DNA of 19,541 nucleotides from Flavobacteriales bacterium (GCA_018695965.1 JABHQB010000118.1:1-19541), one strand, 5' to 3'. Positions 7,604 through 15,794 are shown, numbered from the stretch's first letter. A program made the numbers and translations. Notes: a model not told the origin generated them from the sequence alone.

Positions 7604-8677
7604 ATAATTACAAAAAAATCAGAAGCTTTCTTAGAAGCATATTTAAACAACCCATCACCAACAGGATTTGAAAGTGGAGGTCAGAAAATGTGGTTGGACT
7701 ATATAAAACCTTACATTGATACGCACTTTGTAGATACTTACGGAACTGTTGTTGGAGTTATAAACCCTAAAGCAAAATACAAAGTTGTTATAGAAGCACA
7801 TGCTGATGAGATATCTTGGTTTGTTCATTATATTACTAAAGATGGATTTATCTACTTAAGAAGAAATGGTGGTTCCGATCATCAGATAGCTCCATCCAAG
7901 AGAGTAAATATCCATACTAAAAAAGGAATGGTGAAAGCAGTTTTTGGTTGGCCAGCTATTCATACCAGAACAGCAGGAACGGAGAAACCTCCAAAATTGG
8001 ATAATATTTTTCTGGATTGTGGAGCAAAAGACAAAGAGGAAGTAGAAAAGTTAGGAATTCATGTAGGTTGTGTGGTTACTTATGAAGATGAGTTTATGAT
8101 TTTAAACGATAAATATTATGTTGGTAGAGCATTGGATAATCGTATTGGTGGGTTTATGATTGCTGAGGTAGCTCGTTTGTTAAAAGAAAATAAAGTAACA
8201 TTACCTTTTGGATTATATATTACTAACTCGGTGCAAGAGGAAGTAGGTTTGAGAGGAGCTCAGATGATTGTAGAAAACATAAAACCAGATGTGGCAATTG
8301 TAACGGATGTTTGTCATGATACAGGAACTCCTATGCTGGATAAAATAAAACAAGGAGACACTAAATGTGGAGACGGACCTGTTTTAACTTACGGACCTGC
8401 AGTGCAGAACAACTTATTAGATCTTATTATTACAGCTGCAGAAAAGAATAAGATTCCTTTCCAAAGAGCGGCAGCATCCAGATCTACAGGTACTGATACA
8501 GATGCTTTCGCTTATGCAACAGGAGGAGTAGCGTCTTCTTTAATTTCTTTAGCACTTAGGTATATGCATACTACAGTAGAAACTGTAAGTAAAGATGATG
8601 TAGAAAATGTAATTCGTTTAATTTACGAATCTTTACAAAAGATTAAGAACAATCATGATTTTAGGTATTTGAAATAA
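7604..8677 (+). CDS. M42-family metallopeptidase (glutamyl aminopeptidase-like), non-canonical start
   Basis: M42 enzymes are cytosolic dinuclear-metal aminopeptidases that form large tetrahedral assemblies. Metal and catalytic positions are all present (numbered from 7604): H66 in EAHADEIS, D178 in LDNRIGG, E212/E213 in QEEVGLRGAQ, D235 in TDVCHDTG and H322 in MHTTVETV. The first ATG in frame is at 7688 (329 aa). The open frame just before it encodes FLEAYLNNPSPTGFE, which matches the conserved N-terminal segment of the family, so translation must begin earlier. The frame is open only from 7550 (stop at 7547-7549), and there is no ATG, GTG or TTG between there and 7688. I place the start at ATA 7604 or ATT 7607, giving about 356-357 aa, the usual size. 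A sequencing error is the alternative. A strong terminator follows. Confidence 0.9.
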   Translation: MITKKSEAFLEAYLNNPSPTGFESGGQKMWLDYIKPYIDTHFVDTYGTVVGVINPKAKYKVVIEAHADEISWFVHYITKDGFIYLRRNGGSDHQIAPSKRVNIHTKKGMVKAVFGWPAIHTRTAGTEKPPKLDNIFLDCGAKDKEEVEKLGIHVGCVVTYEDEFMILNDKYYVGRALDNRIGGFMIAEVARLLKENKVTLPFGLYITNSVQEEVGLRGAQMIVENIKPDVAIVTDVCHDTGTPMLDKIKQGDTKCGDGPVLTYGPAVQNNLLDLIITAAEKNKIPFQRAAASRSTGTDTDAFAYATGGVASSLISLALRYMHTTVETVSKDDVENVIRLIYESLQKIKNNHDFRYLK

Positions 8678-8682
8678 AATTC

Positions 8683-8707
8683 AAGGAACTCTTATAGGTT
8701 CCTTTTT
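8683..8707 (+). terminator. Intrinsic terminator after the M42 gene
   Basis: A perfect 7-bp stem, AAGGAAC (8683-8689) pairing with GTTCCTT (8698-8704), encloses an 8-base loop. The run of T from 8703 to 8707 completes a rho-independent terminator. It lies 5 bases after the M42 stop codon and separates that gene from the SPFH gene, which has its own promoter box downstream. Confidence 0.85.
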
Positions 8708-8723
8708 AATCACAAGTTTTTAT

Positions 8724-8731
8724 TATATTTG
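8724..8731 (+). promoter_or_regulatory. Bacteroidota-type -7 box (TATATTTG) for the SPFH gene
   Basis: TATATTTG matches the Bacteroidota -7 consensus TAnnTTTG exactly. It lies 17 bases after the terminator hairpin and 23 bases before the ATG at 8755, so it would drive the SPFH gene as its own unit. The -33 region falls in a T-rich stretch and shows no clear TTTG. Confidence 0.6.
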
Positions 8732-8754
8732 ACAACAACCAAAAAATAATTATT

Positions 8755-9678
8755 ATGGAAGATTTTCCAATTCAGAATGTGTTTTATTTTATAGGATTAT
8801 TGATCTTATTAAGAGGTACATTTTATATGGTAAAACAAAAACATGCGGTAATAATTGAAAGATTGGGAAAATTCAATAAAGTTTCAAAAGCTGGTTTGCA
8901 TTTGAAAATCCCTTTTATTGATGTTATTGCTGGTAATGTAAACTTGAGAGTAAGAGAGCTTCCAGTTGAGGTAGAAACTAAAACAAAGGATGATGTATTT
9001 GTAAGAATAGTAGTTTCAGTTCAATTTTTTGTAATTGCCGCTGTAGAGGGAGTAAAAGATTCTTTTTACGAGTTAAATAATCCTGAACAACAAATACAAT
9101 CCTATGTTTTTGATTCAATAAGATCAGAGGTTCCTTTAATGGAATTAGATGATGTATTTGCAGAAAAAGAAAAAATAGCTTTAGCAGTACAAAATGAGCT
9201 TTCAGGCACAATGAGACAATTTGGATTTGATTTTATTAAAGCGTTAGTAACTGATATTGATCCTGACGCAAAAGTAAAACACTCTATGAATGAAATAAAT
9301 GCTGCAAAAAGAATGAAAGAAGCAGCAAAAGAGGAAGCGGAAGCAGCTAAAATTAGAGTAGTAGCGGCGGCTGAGGCTGATGCAGAAAGTAAACGATTGG
9401 CTGGAGAAGGTATAGCGCAGCAAAGAATTGCAATTGCAAATGGATTAAAAGAATCGGTAGAGGAAGTTAAACTTGCTATGGAAGATCATGTAACTAGCCA
9501 AGATGTTATGAATATGTTATTTATGACGCAGCATTATGAAACGGTATCTAAACTTGGGGAACATAATACAAGTACTATCTTCATGCCATATTCTCCTGAT
9601 AATGTAGGAGATTTACAGATGCAAATTCAGAGTAGCTTAATTGCTGTTGAAGAGATGAAAAACAAAAAAGAAAAGTAA
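8755..9678 (+). CDS. SPFH/band-7 (stomatin/prohibitin-like) membrane protein
   Basis: This 307-residue protein has one N-terminal membrane helix (about residues 7-24, VFYFIGLLILLRGTFYMV). The SPFH core follows directly, with KQKHAVIIERLGKFNKV, GLHLKIPFIDVI, NLRVRELPVEVETKTKDDV and a VSVQFFV strand. A long charged, alanine-rich coiled coil (about 180-225, AAKEEAEAAKIRVVAAAEADAES) and a conserved SPFH ending (GEGIAQQRIAIANGL) come after it. Proteins of this type (QmcA, HflK/C, stomatin) oligomerise into membrane rings or microdomains and can affect membrane proteases such as FtsH. No NfeD-type partner gene is adjacent, so a specific role cannot be given. It is preceded by its own promoter box. 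It ends 1 bp before the stop of the convergent tag gene, and no terminator is visible between them. Confidence 0.93.
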   Translation: MEDFPIQNVFYFIGLLILLRGTFYMVKQKHAVIIERLGKFNKVSKAGLHLKIPFIDVIAGNVNLRVRELPVEVETKTKDDVFVRIVVSVQFFVIAAVEGVKDSFYELNNPEQQIQSYVFDSIRSEVPLMELDDVFAEKEKIALAVQNELSGTMRQFGFDFIKALVTDIDPDAKVKHSMNEINAAKRMKEAAKEEAEAAKIRVVAAAEADAESKRLAGEGIAQQRIAIANGLKESVEEVKLAMEDHVTSQDVMNMLFMTQHYETVSKLGEHNTSTIFMPYSPDNVGDLQMQIQSSLIAVEEMKNKKEK

Positions 9679-9679
9679 A

Positions 9680-10252
9680 TTAGACTTCATTATATCTGAA
9701 GCAATCAGTTGTATGATCGTTTACAATTCCCATAGCTTGCATATGTGCATAAACAATCGTTGTTCCTACAAATTTAAATCCTCTTTTCTTTAGATCAGAA
9801 CTTATTTTATCAGAAAGAGGTGTGTTTGAAGGCATTTCACTTAATGATTTAAAATTATTTTGAATAGGCTTCCCATCTACAAATTCCCAAATATATTTAC
9901 TAAAGGTTCCAAATTCTTTTCGTACTTCTATAAAAGCACTAGCGTTAGTTTTAGCTGCTTTTATCTTTAATCTGTTTCTGATAATTCCTTCATCTAATTT
10001 AAGTTCTTCAATCTTCTTTTCAGAATAATTTGCAATTTTTCGGTAATCAAAGTTGCTAAATGCTTTTCGGAAATTCTCTCTTTTTCTTAATATAGTAATC
10101 CAACTTAATCCCGCCTGAAAAGTTTCTAACAGTAAAAATTCAAATATTTTTGCATCATCATATATAGGAACTCCCCATTCCCTGTCATGATATTCTATGT
10201 ATAAATCATCATCTTTTGGCCAATTACATCTATTTTTCTTAGTTGTATCCAT
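9680..10252 (-). CDS. tag: DNA-3-methyladenine glycosylase I
   Basis: TAG removes 3-methyladenine from alkylated DNA as the first step of base excision repair. The 190-residue protein has the zinc-snap residues C9, H22, H180 and C184, with the same spacing as C4, H17, H175 and C179 of E. coli TAG. The base-recognition Glu is E43 in LLLETFQAGLSW. Other family motifs are YHDREWGVP, LDEGIIRNRLKIKAAKTNA and FKFVGTTIVYAHMQAMG. The start ATG overlaps the end of the upstream lipoprotein gene by 14 bp, so expression is probably coupled to the secA transcript. The gene converges on the SPFH gene with 1 bp between the two stop codons. Length and motifs indicate a complete, active enzyme. Confidence 0.96.
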   Translation of the reverse strand: MDTTKKNRCNWPKDDDLYIEYHDREWGVPIYDDAKIFEFLLLETFQAGLSWITILRKRENFRKAFSNFDYRKIANYSEKKIEELKLDEGIIRNRLKIKAAKTNASAFIEVRKEFGTFSKYIWEFVDGKPIQNNFKSLSEMPSNTPLSDKISSDLKKRGFKFVGTTIVYAHMQAMGIVNDHTTDCFRYNEV

Positions 10253-11306
10253 TTTTTTCTAATCGATATCTTAAATTATTTCTAATGTTAATCCAGAACA
10301 GATTATAATCAGCAATATGATAATTATCCATTTGGTAGAAATTAGCAAAAGGAATTTTTATCGGTTTTATCCAAACTACTCCATTATGATTGTATGCTGC
10401 TATCGAATTTGGATAATGTATTTTATGATTTTGAAAAAGAATTCCTAGATGATTTTTATTTTCAGAGATTACAGTATCCGTTTTCCAACTAATAGGGTTT
10501 ACACAAGAAATACTATCGGAAGAATCCCAATCACCTGGTAAGTATCCCTCTGCTAATGTACGCCACGAAAGGAAACAATTTACTTCATTTGGAGAGTTAC
10601 AAGGAGGTAATTCTTCATGAAATTGTATAATTGGCATGCCTGGCAGGTAACTAATAATCAATTGATTTTTCATACTTTCGTTTTTCAGAATTACTTCTTT
10701 TAACAATCTTTCTGCATGATTTGTCCCTTGACTATGTCCTGAAATTATAAATTTATTCCCCTTATTGTTGTTTTTCCAGTAATACATAAATGCATTTTCT
10801 ACATCTGAAAAGGCAAGGTCAAAAGCTTGTAATCCGTTTTTCAAATCGTAGTATGACTGAATGTGCATTTGTCTATAGTGTGGAGCATAAATATTTGCAA
10901 TTCCTAAGAAAACACTCCCCTGATTTTTAATAGCAGCATTTCCAATTTGTCTATTTAGCTTTTTATCATTGATATCGGCATTCCATCTATTTCCTTTAGT
11001 ATAAAGTGTAGGATGTACGAAAAACACATCTATTCTAGAATTAGAGTTATATAAGGAATCTGTATAATTTTTTGGAAGACTTGCATAGTGATCTGCCTTT
11101 TCAGGATGTTCCACCCAACATTTCATTTCGGAATAGTTAGGAGTATCTCCAGATAAATTTATATCAAAATCATGTTTTGGAGTATCTTCCTTTTCAGGAA
11201 TAATATTATACGTTTTACAGGAGTTTATATTTATTAGTAAGATGAAATAAAATAAATATCTGATTATGTATTTTACACCATTTCTTTTCGCTATCTGCCG
11301 TGACAT
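10239..11306 (-). CDS. DUF3089-type alpha/beta-hydrolase lipoprotein
   Basis: The 355-residue product starts with a basic stretch and a hydrophobic segment ending in a lipobox-like INSC, so C30 is the likely lipid-modified residue. The mature protein should be anchored to the outer or inner membrane. The body resembles DUF3089 proteins: DVFFVHPTLYTKGNRWNA, ANIYAPHYRQ, FIISGHSQGTNHAERLL and ISYLPGMPI. The GHSQG motif, with Ser192 as predicted nucleophile, marks a serine hydrolase of the alpha/beta fold, probably an esterase or lipase; the substrate is unknown. The start ATG lies inside the secA 3' end (16 bp overlap in another frame), and the stop lies inside the tag start (14 bp overlap). Assignment to DUF3089 is from memory of the motifs. 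The hydrolase class is better supported than the family name. Confidence 0.85.
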   Translation of the reverse strand: MSRQIAKRNGVKYIIRYLFYFILLININSCKTYNIIPEKEDTPKHDFDINLSGDTPNYSEMKCWVEHPEKADHYASLPKNYTDSLYNSNSRIDVFFVHPTLYTKGNRWNADINDKKLNRQIGNAAIKNQGSVFLGIANIYAPHYRQMHIQSYYDLKNGLQAFDLAFSDVENAFMYYWKNNNKGNKFIISGHSQGTNHAERLLKEVILKNESMKNQLIISYLPGMPIIQFHEELPPCNSPNEVNCFLSWRTLAEGYLPGDWDSSDSISCVNPISWKTDTVISENKNHLGILFQNHKIHYPNSIAAYNHNGVVWIKPIKIPFANFYQMDNYHIADYNLFWINIRNNLRYRLEKNGYN

Positions 11307-14300
11307 TTCTTGTATTTCTTCCCGCTACCACATGGACAAGGTGCATTTCTTTCTATTTTCTGTTCCGTTCTGATTGGTTGTGCTTTTTGTTTTTGTGGAG
11401 TTTGATTTGGGTTTTGTGGGTTTGCATCCGGTAAATCAGACTCTCTACTTGTTTGTAAATTTTCTTTGTGAATTGCAGTTTTTTCTTCTTTTATTTTCTG
11501 ATCTCCTCCATCAATTCCAGCTTTAAGTAAGAAAGAAACAATATCTTTATTTATTTTACTCATTACAACTTTAAATAAATCAATAGCTTCAAATTTATAA
11601 ATAAGTAGAGGATCTTTTTGTTCGTAAACGGCATTTTGAACTGATTGTTTTAAATCATCCATCTCTCTTAAATGCTCTTTCCAGAAATCATCAATGATAG
11701 CAAGTGTAACTCCTTTTTCTATTTCTGTTGCAATATTTGCTCCCTCAGAATTAACAGATTGTTCTAAATCAGCAGTAACTTGTAATGTTTTCTTTCCATC
11801 GGTAAATGGAATAACAATATTTTTATAAGTAGCAGATTGACTTTTAAATATATCATTAATTTGAGGAAGCACTGTAGAAGCAATATTTGATGATTTAGTT
11901 TTATAATTTTTTATACAATTATTATATGTGGTATCTAAAATTTCATTCTCATCTTTTGAATTAAACTCCTCTTCATTAACAGGAGAATTGATAGTAAGAA
12001 CTCTCATTACATCTTGCTTGTATGTATCGAAATCTTTAACTTCATGATTCTGATTTACTATATTAAAACAAGTGTCATATATCATATTCGTAACATCTAA
12101 AGATAATCTTTCTCCAAATAGAGCATGTTTTCTTTTTGTATAGATGATTTCTCTCTGTTTGTTCATTACATCATCATATTCAAGTAATCTTTTTCTTGTC
12201 CCAAAATTGTTTTCCTCAACCTTCTTCTGAGCTCGTTCAATAGACTTGTTCACCATAGAGTGAGAAATAACCTCGCCTTCTTCAAGTCCCATTCTGTCCA
12301 TTAATTTAGCAATTCTTTCTGACCCAAACAATCTCATTAACTTATCTTCTAATGAAACGAAGAATTGTGATGAACCAGGATCCCCCTGTCTTCCAGATCT
12401 ACCTCTTAATTGTCTGTCTACTCTCCTGGAATCATGTCGTTCAGTACCAATAATTGCAAGTCCGCCAGATTTTTTTACTTCATCTGAAAGTTTAATGTCA
12501 GTACCTCTACCCGCCATATTTGTAGCAATAGTAACAACAGATGCGTTACCTGCTTCCGCTACAATATCCGCCTCTCTCTGATGTAATTTTGCATTTAATA
12601 TATTATGTTTTATTCCCCTTGTTTTTAGAATCCTACCTAGTAATTCAGAAATCTCTACAGATGTAGTACCAACTAGAATAGGCCTTCCTTCTTCTGTAAG
12701 TTCTACAATTTTCTCAATTACTGCATTATATTTCTCTCTATTTGTTTTAAAAACTAAATCATCTCTATCATCTCGGATAATTGGTCTGTTTGTTGGAATA
12801 GCGACAACATCTAATTCGTAAATCTCCCAAAATTCTCCAGCTTCCGTTTCAGCAGTACCTGTCATACCAGCAAGTTTATTATACATACGGAAGTAATTTT
12901 GGAGTGTAATAGTAGCGAAAGTTTGAGTAGAAGCCTCAATTTTTACATTTTCCTTTGCTTCAATTGCCTGATGAAGTCCATCCGAATATCTACGGCCATC
13001 CATTATACGACCCGTTTGCTCATCAACTATTTTTACTTTATTATCTATTACAACATATTCAACATCATTCTCAAATAACGTGTACGCTTTTAATAGTTGG
13101 TTTACAGTGTGTATTCTCTCACTTTTTATGGAGAAATCTCTCATTAAAACCTCTCTTTTAGAAGATTTTTCTTTTTCTGATAAATCAGAATTATCTAAAA
13201 TAGAAATTTCACCACCTACATCTGGCATTATGAAGAAATCTTTATCTTCAGAATTTCCAGTCATTATATCAATTCCTTTATCAGTAAGTTCTATAGAGTT
13301 ATTTTTCTCATCAATTACAAAGAACAAATCTTCATCAACCTTATGCATGTTTTTGCTTTTTTCCTGCATATAGAAGTTTTCCGTTTTTTGGAGTTGAGCT
13401 CTGATGCCATCTTCACTTAAGAATTTAATAAGAGCTTTATTTTTTGGTAATCCTCTGAAAACTCTTAATAAATTAAACCCACCATCTTCCGTGTTTCCTT
13501 CCTTCAGAAATTTTTTAGAGTCGGATAATATGGTAGTTACATATTTCTTCTGTGCTGAAACTAATTGTTCAATTTTATGTTTTAATTCATTAAATTCATG
13601 CACATCCCCTCTAGGGGTAGGCCCAGATATAATTAATGGAGTTCTAGCATCATCAATTAAAACAGAATCTACCTCATCAACAATAGAAAAATGATGTTTT
13701 CTTTGAACAAGATCATCCGGTTTTTTTGCCATATTATCTCTTAGATAATCAAAACCAAATTCGTTATTTGTACCGTAAGTTATATCTGCTAAATATGCCT
13801 TTCTTCTGCTGTCGGAGTTAGGAACATGATTGTCAATACAGTCAATAGATAGTCCATGAAACTGAAAAATTGGCCCCATCCATTCTGCATCTCTTTTTGC
13901 AAGATAATTATTAACAGTTATTAGATGAACACCAAGTCCAGCAAGAGCATTTAGAAAAACTGGTAGAGTTGCAGCAAGTGTTTTTCCTTCTCCAGTTTGC
14001 ATTTCAGCAATCTTACCTTGATGCATGACAATTCCTCCAATAAGCTGAACATCATAATGTATCATTTCCCACTTTGTGTCATTTCCAGCTGCTTTCCAAC
14101 TATTTTTATAAATAGCGTTATCTCCTTCAATACTAACAAAATCTTTAGTAGCAGCTAAATCTTTATCAAATTCGGTAGATGTAACAGTAATGGCTTCATT
14201 TTCTGTGAATCTTCTGGCAGTTTCTTTTACAATAGCAAAAGAGGTTGGTAAAATTTTCCATAAAATTTCTTCAGTGAGTTTAATTATTTCTTCTTCATTC

Positions 14301-14572
14301 TTATCTATTTCCTCATAAAGATTTTCTTTTTCTGCAGGCGAAATGTCTGATTCAGCTTCTTTTTTTAAGTTTTCTACCTTCTCTTTTTTTGATGAGGTGA
14401 ATTCGGAAATTTGTTTTTTTAGAAAAAGAGTTTTATCTCTTAGATCATTATTTGAGATATCTTTTAGTTCAGAGAATTCTTTATTAATCTGATCTACAAT
14501 AGGCATGACACCCTTCACATCTTTATCGTATTTATTCCCGAAAAGTTTGCCTAATATATTCAGTAGAGCCAT
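11291..14572 (-). CDS. secA: Preprotein translocase ATPase SecA
   Basis: SecA is the motor that pushes unfolded secretory proteins through SecYEG. The 1093-residue protein has Walker A GEGKT (194-198, in MQTGEGKTLAATLPVFLNAL), DEVD (299-302, in the DEAD-box motif), ATNMAGRGTDIKL, QLRGRSGRQGDPGSSQFFVSLED and the C-terminal zinc tail C1079, C1081, C1090, H1091 (PCPCGSGKKYKKCHGR), which in other SecAs binds SecB and lipids. It is about 190 residues longer than E. coli SecA. The extra sequence lies mainly in an enlarged segment between about 320 and 480 (including FLKEGNTEDGGFNLLRVFRG) and a charged stretch near residues 55-95, as is usual in Bacteroidota. It is preceded by the small acidic DUF2795-type gene after a 34-bp gap. 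The 3' end overlaps the lipoprotein gene. Confidence 0.98.
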   Translation of the reverse strand: MALLNILGKLFGNKYDKDVKGVMPIVDQINKEFSELKDISNNDLRDKTLFLKKQISEFTSSKKEKVENLKKEAESDISPAEKENLYEEIDKNEEEIIKLTEEILWKILPTSFAIVKETARRFTENEAITVTSTEFDKDLAATKDFVSIEGDNAIYKNSWKAAGNDTKWEMIHYDVQLIGGIVMHQGKIAEMQTGEGKTLAATLPVFLNALAGLGVHLITVNNYLAKRDAEWMGPIFQFHGLSIDCIDNHVPNSDSRRKAYLADITYGTNNEFGFDYLRDNMAKKPDDLVQRKHHFSIVDEVDSVLIDDARTPLIISGPTPRGDVHEFNELKHKIEQLVSAQKKYVTTILSDSKKFLKEGNTEDGGFNLLRVFRGLPKNKALIKFLSEDGIRAQLQKTENFYMQEKSKNMHKVDEDLFFVIDEKNNSIELTDKGIDIMTGNSEDKDFFIMPDVGGEISILDNSDLSEKEKSSKREVLMRDFSIKSERIHTVNQLLKAYTLFENDVEYVVIDNKVKIVDEQTGRIMDGRRYSDGLHQAIEAKENVKIEASTQTFATITLQNYFRMYNKLAGMTGTAETEAGEFWEIYELDVVAIPTNRPIIRDDRDDLVFKTNREKYNAVIEKIVELTEEGRPILVGTTSVEISELLGRILKTRGIKHNILNAKLHQREADIVAEAGNASVVTIATNMAGRGTDIKLSDEVKKSGGLAIIGTERHDSRRVDRQLRGRSGRQGDPGSSQFFVSLEDKLMRLFGSERIAKLMDRMGLEEGEVISHSMVNKSIERAQKKVEENNFGTRKRLLEYDDVMNKQREIIYTKRKHALFGERLSLDVTNMIYDTCFNIVNQNHEVKDFDTYKQDVMRVLTINSPVNEEEFNSKDENEILDTTYNNCIKNYKTKSSNIASTVLPQINDIFKSQSATYKNIVIPFTDGKKTLQVTADLEQSVNSEGANIATEIEKGVTLAIIDDFWKEHLREMDDLKQSVQNAVYEQKDPLLIYKFEAIDLFKVVMSKINKDIVSFLLKAGIDGGDQKIKEEKTAIHKENLQTSRESDLPDANPQNPNQTPQKQKAQPIRTEQKIERNAPCPCGSGKKYKKCHGR

Positions 14573-14606
14573 TTAGTTTTATTAAAAAGTAAGTCGTTAT
14601 TCTATC

Positions 14607-14834
14607 TTAATACTCGTCTTCATTAAAGAAGAAATCTTCTTTTGTAGGGTAATCTGGCCATATTTCTTCAATCTTTTCCCATATTTGTCCTTCTTCTTCT
14701 TCTACTAACTCTTGTAAGTTTTCAGCAACTTCCATAGGAGCTCCTGATCGTATAGCGAAATCAATAAGCTCCTCTTTAGTAGCAGGCCACGGAGCATCTT
14801 CTAATTTTGATGCAAGTTCTAAAGTCCAATACAT
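14607..14834 (-). CDS. Small acidic DUF2795-type protein
   Basis: This 75-residue protein resembles the DUF2795 family of small Bacteroidota proteins: MYWTLELASKLEDAPWPATK, ELIDFAIRSGAPMEV, NLQELVEEEEGQIWEKI and EIWPDYPTKEDFFFNEDEY. It is very acidic: 22 Asp/Glu against 5 Lys/Arg by my count. It has four Trp residues, no membrane segment and no cysteine. The function is unknown. The middle part (ELIDFAIRSGAPMEVAENLQEL) looks like a compact helical domain. It is the first gene of the unit that continues into secA (34 bp later) and has a good -7 box 17 bp upstream. The position suggests a role linked to secretion or simply co-expression; nothing in the sequence proves a SecA partner role. Confidence 0.88.
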   Translation of the reverse strand: MYWTLELASKLEDAPWPATKEELIDFAIRSGAPMEVAENLQELVEEEEGQIWEKIEEIWPDYPTKEDFFFNEDEY

Positions 14835-14851
14835 AATATTCTAGTTTTATG

Positions 14852-14859
14852 CAAAAGTA
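14852..14859 (-). promoter_or_regulatory. -7 box (TACTTTTG) for the DUF2795-secA unit
   Basis: On the minus strand TACTTTTG matches the Bacteroidota consensus TAnnTTTG and lies 17 bases before the DUF2795 start codon. An ATTG 18 bases further upstream could serve as the -33 element (consensus TTTG). This is the only good promoter signal seen upstream of secA, so secA, the lipoprotein gene and tag probably depend on it. Confidence 0.6.
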
Positions 14860-14893
14860 AAATTTTTGATGAATTGGCAATGAAAATTAACAG

Positions 14894-15433
14894 CTATTTC
14901 CAGTATGTTTCTGATATGTTATTTTCTTGTAGGATTTTCCTAGACAACACAAAAAGATAATCTGACAAACGATTTAGAAACTGTATTGCAATTTCTTGAT
15001 TTTCTCCTTTTGAAGATAGAAGAGTAACTCCTCTTTCAGCTCTTCTGCAAACTGTTCTAGTAATATGACATAATGATGACACAGGATGTCCTGAAGGAAG
15101 TATAAATGCAGAAAGAGGAAGCAAATCTTTTTCTAACTTATCAATTTCATTTTCAATTTTTTCTACATCAGACATTAAAACCTGTGGTAATTCTAAATTC
15201 TTCTTTGTCCCATCAAAAGAAACAATACTTCCTAAGTTGAGTAGTTGAATCTGAACATAGATTAAGAATTTTTTATGATTTTTATCTATATTTTGATCGT
15301 GAAGGTGACCAATAAAGGAGTTTAATTCGTCAATATTGCCATATGCTTCTATTTTATGATTAAATTTATCAACCATTGTACCTCCTAATAATTGAGTTTT
15401 TCCTTTATCTCCTTTTTTCGTGTAAATTTTCAT
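14894..15433 (-). CDS. Cob(I)yrinic acid a,c-diamide adenosyltransferase, PduO type
   Basis: The enzyme transfers the adenosyl group of ATP to cob(I)alamin, making coenzyme B12 for enzymes such as methylmalonyl-CoA mutase. PduO-type motifs are present: MKIYTKKGDKGKTQLLGG at the N-terminus (ATP binding), KIEAYGNIDELNSFIGHL, SAFILPSG, RTVCRRAERGV and LNRLSDYLFVLSRK. The last two segments hold the Arg and Asp residues that bind ATP and the corrin site. I start at ATG 15433 (179 aa), because the family begins with MKIYT-like sequence. A longer frame from GTG 15463 adds ten residues (LNRKTYLSQ) with no family resemblance and overlaps the preceding gene. With the ATG start, the gap to the DksA-type gene is 19 bp. 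No cobalamin riboswitch is visible upstream. Confidence 0.93.
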   Translation of the reverse strand: MKIYTKKGDKGKTQLLGGTMVDKFNHKIEAYGNIDELNSFIGHLHDQNIDKNHKKFLIYVQIQLLNLGSIVSFDGTKKNLELPQVLMSDVEKIENEIDKLEKDLLPLSAFILPSGHPVSSLCHITRTVCRRAERGVTLLSSKGENQEIAIQFLNRLSDYLFVLSRKILQENNISETYWK

Positions 15434-15452
15434 CTGGCTAAGATACGTTTTT

Positions 15453-15785
15453 CTATTTAGCACAATTTACACAATACTTGCTTTGTGGTCGGAATAATAT
15501 TCTTCCTATTGGAATTGAGGTTTTACATTTCACGCAAAGTCCAAAATATTCTTCATTAATTTGACTTTCAACATATTTAAGATCATCAAGTTTTTTTTCT
15601 GACTCTCTTAAAGCTGATTCTACTACACTTTTATTATTAATTGCATCCATTCTAGAAATTCTTCCTATTGCGTTTTCTGGAGAAATTGGCTTACTAAGTT
15701 CAGAATATTCCTTAATCTTTTCTTTAGTATCTAGAATTTCCTGGTTTAATTTTTGCGAGATCTTGATTTTATCTTTTTCATTCAT
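15453..15785 (-). CDS. DksA/TraR-type C4 zinc-finger protein
   Basis: The 110-residue protein begins with a charged helix pair (about residues 5-75, likely coiled coil). It ends in a four-cysteine zinc finger with C84, C87, C105 and C108 (GLCVKCKTSIPIGRILFRPQ, KYCVNCAK). This is the DksA/TraR layout. DksA binds the secondary channel of RNA polymerase and works with ppGpp. The tip between the two helices reads PENAIGRISRMDAINNKS instead of the DxxDxA tip of E. coli DksA, so a DksA-like effect on transcription initiation cannot be assumed. It lies 9 bp after the MerR-type gene and 19 bp before the adenosyltransferase, within a likely four-gene operon. Confidence 0.9.
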   Translation of the reverse strand: MNEKDKIKISQKLNQEILDTKEKIKEYSELSKPISPENAIGRISRMDAINNKSVVESALRESEKKLDDLKYVESQINEEYFGLCVKCKTSIPIGRILFRPQSKYCVNCAK

Positions 15786-15794
15786 ATGAAAAGA

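Noticed and set aside
8978..9211. Minus-strand frame opposite the SPFH gene
   Set aside because: Low-complexity Leu/His product antisense to a conserved gene.
12955..13694. Three plus-strand open frames opposite secA
   Set aside because: They are antisense to the conserved SecA coding sequence and their products resemble no protein family.
15434..15463. Longer adenosyltransferase start at GTG 15463
   Set aside because: The ten extra residues have no family resemblance and overlap the upstream gene; ATG 15433 gives the typical MKIYTKKGD beginning.
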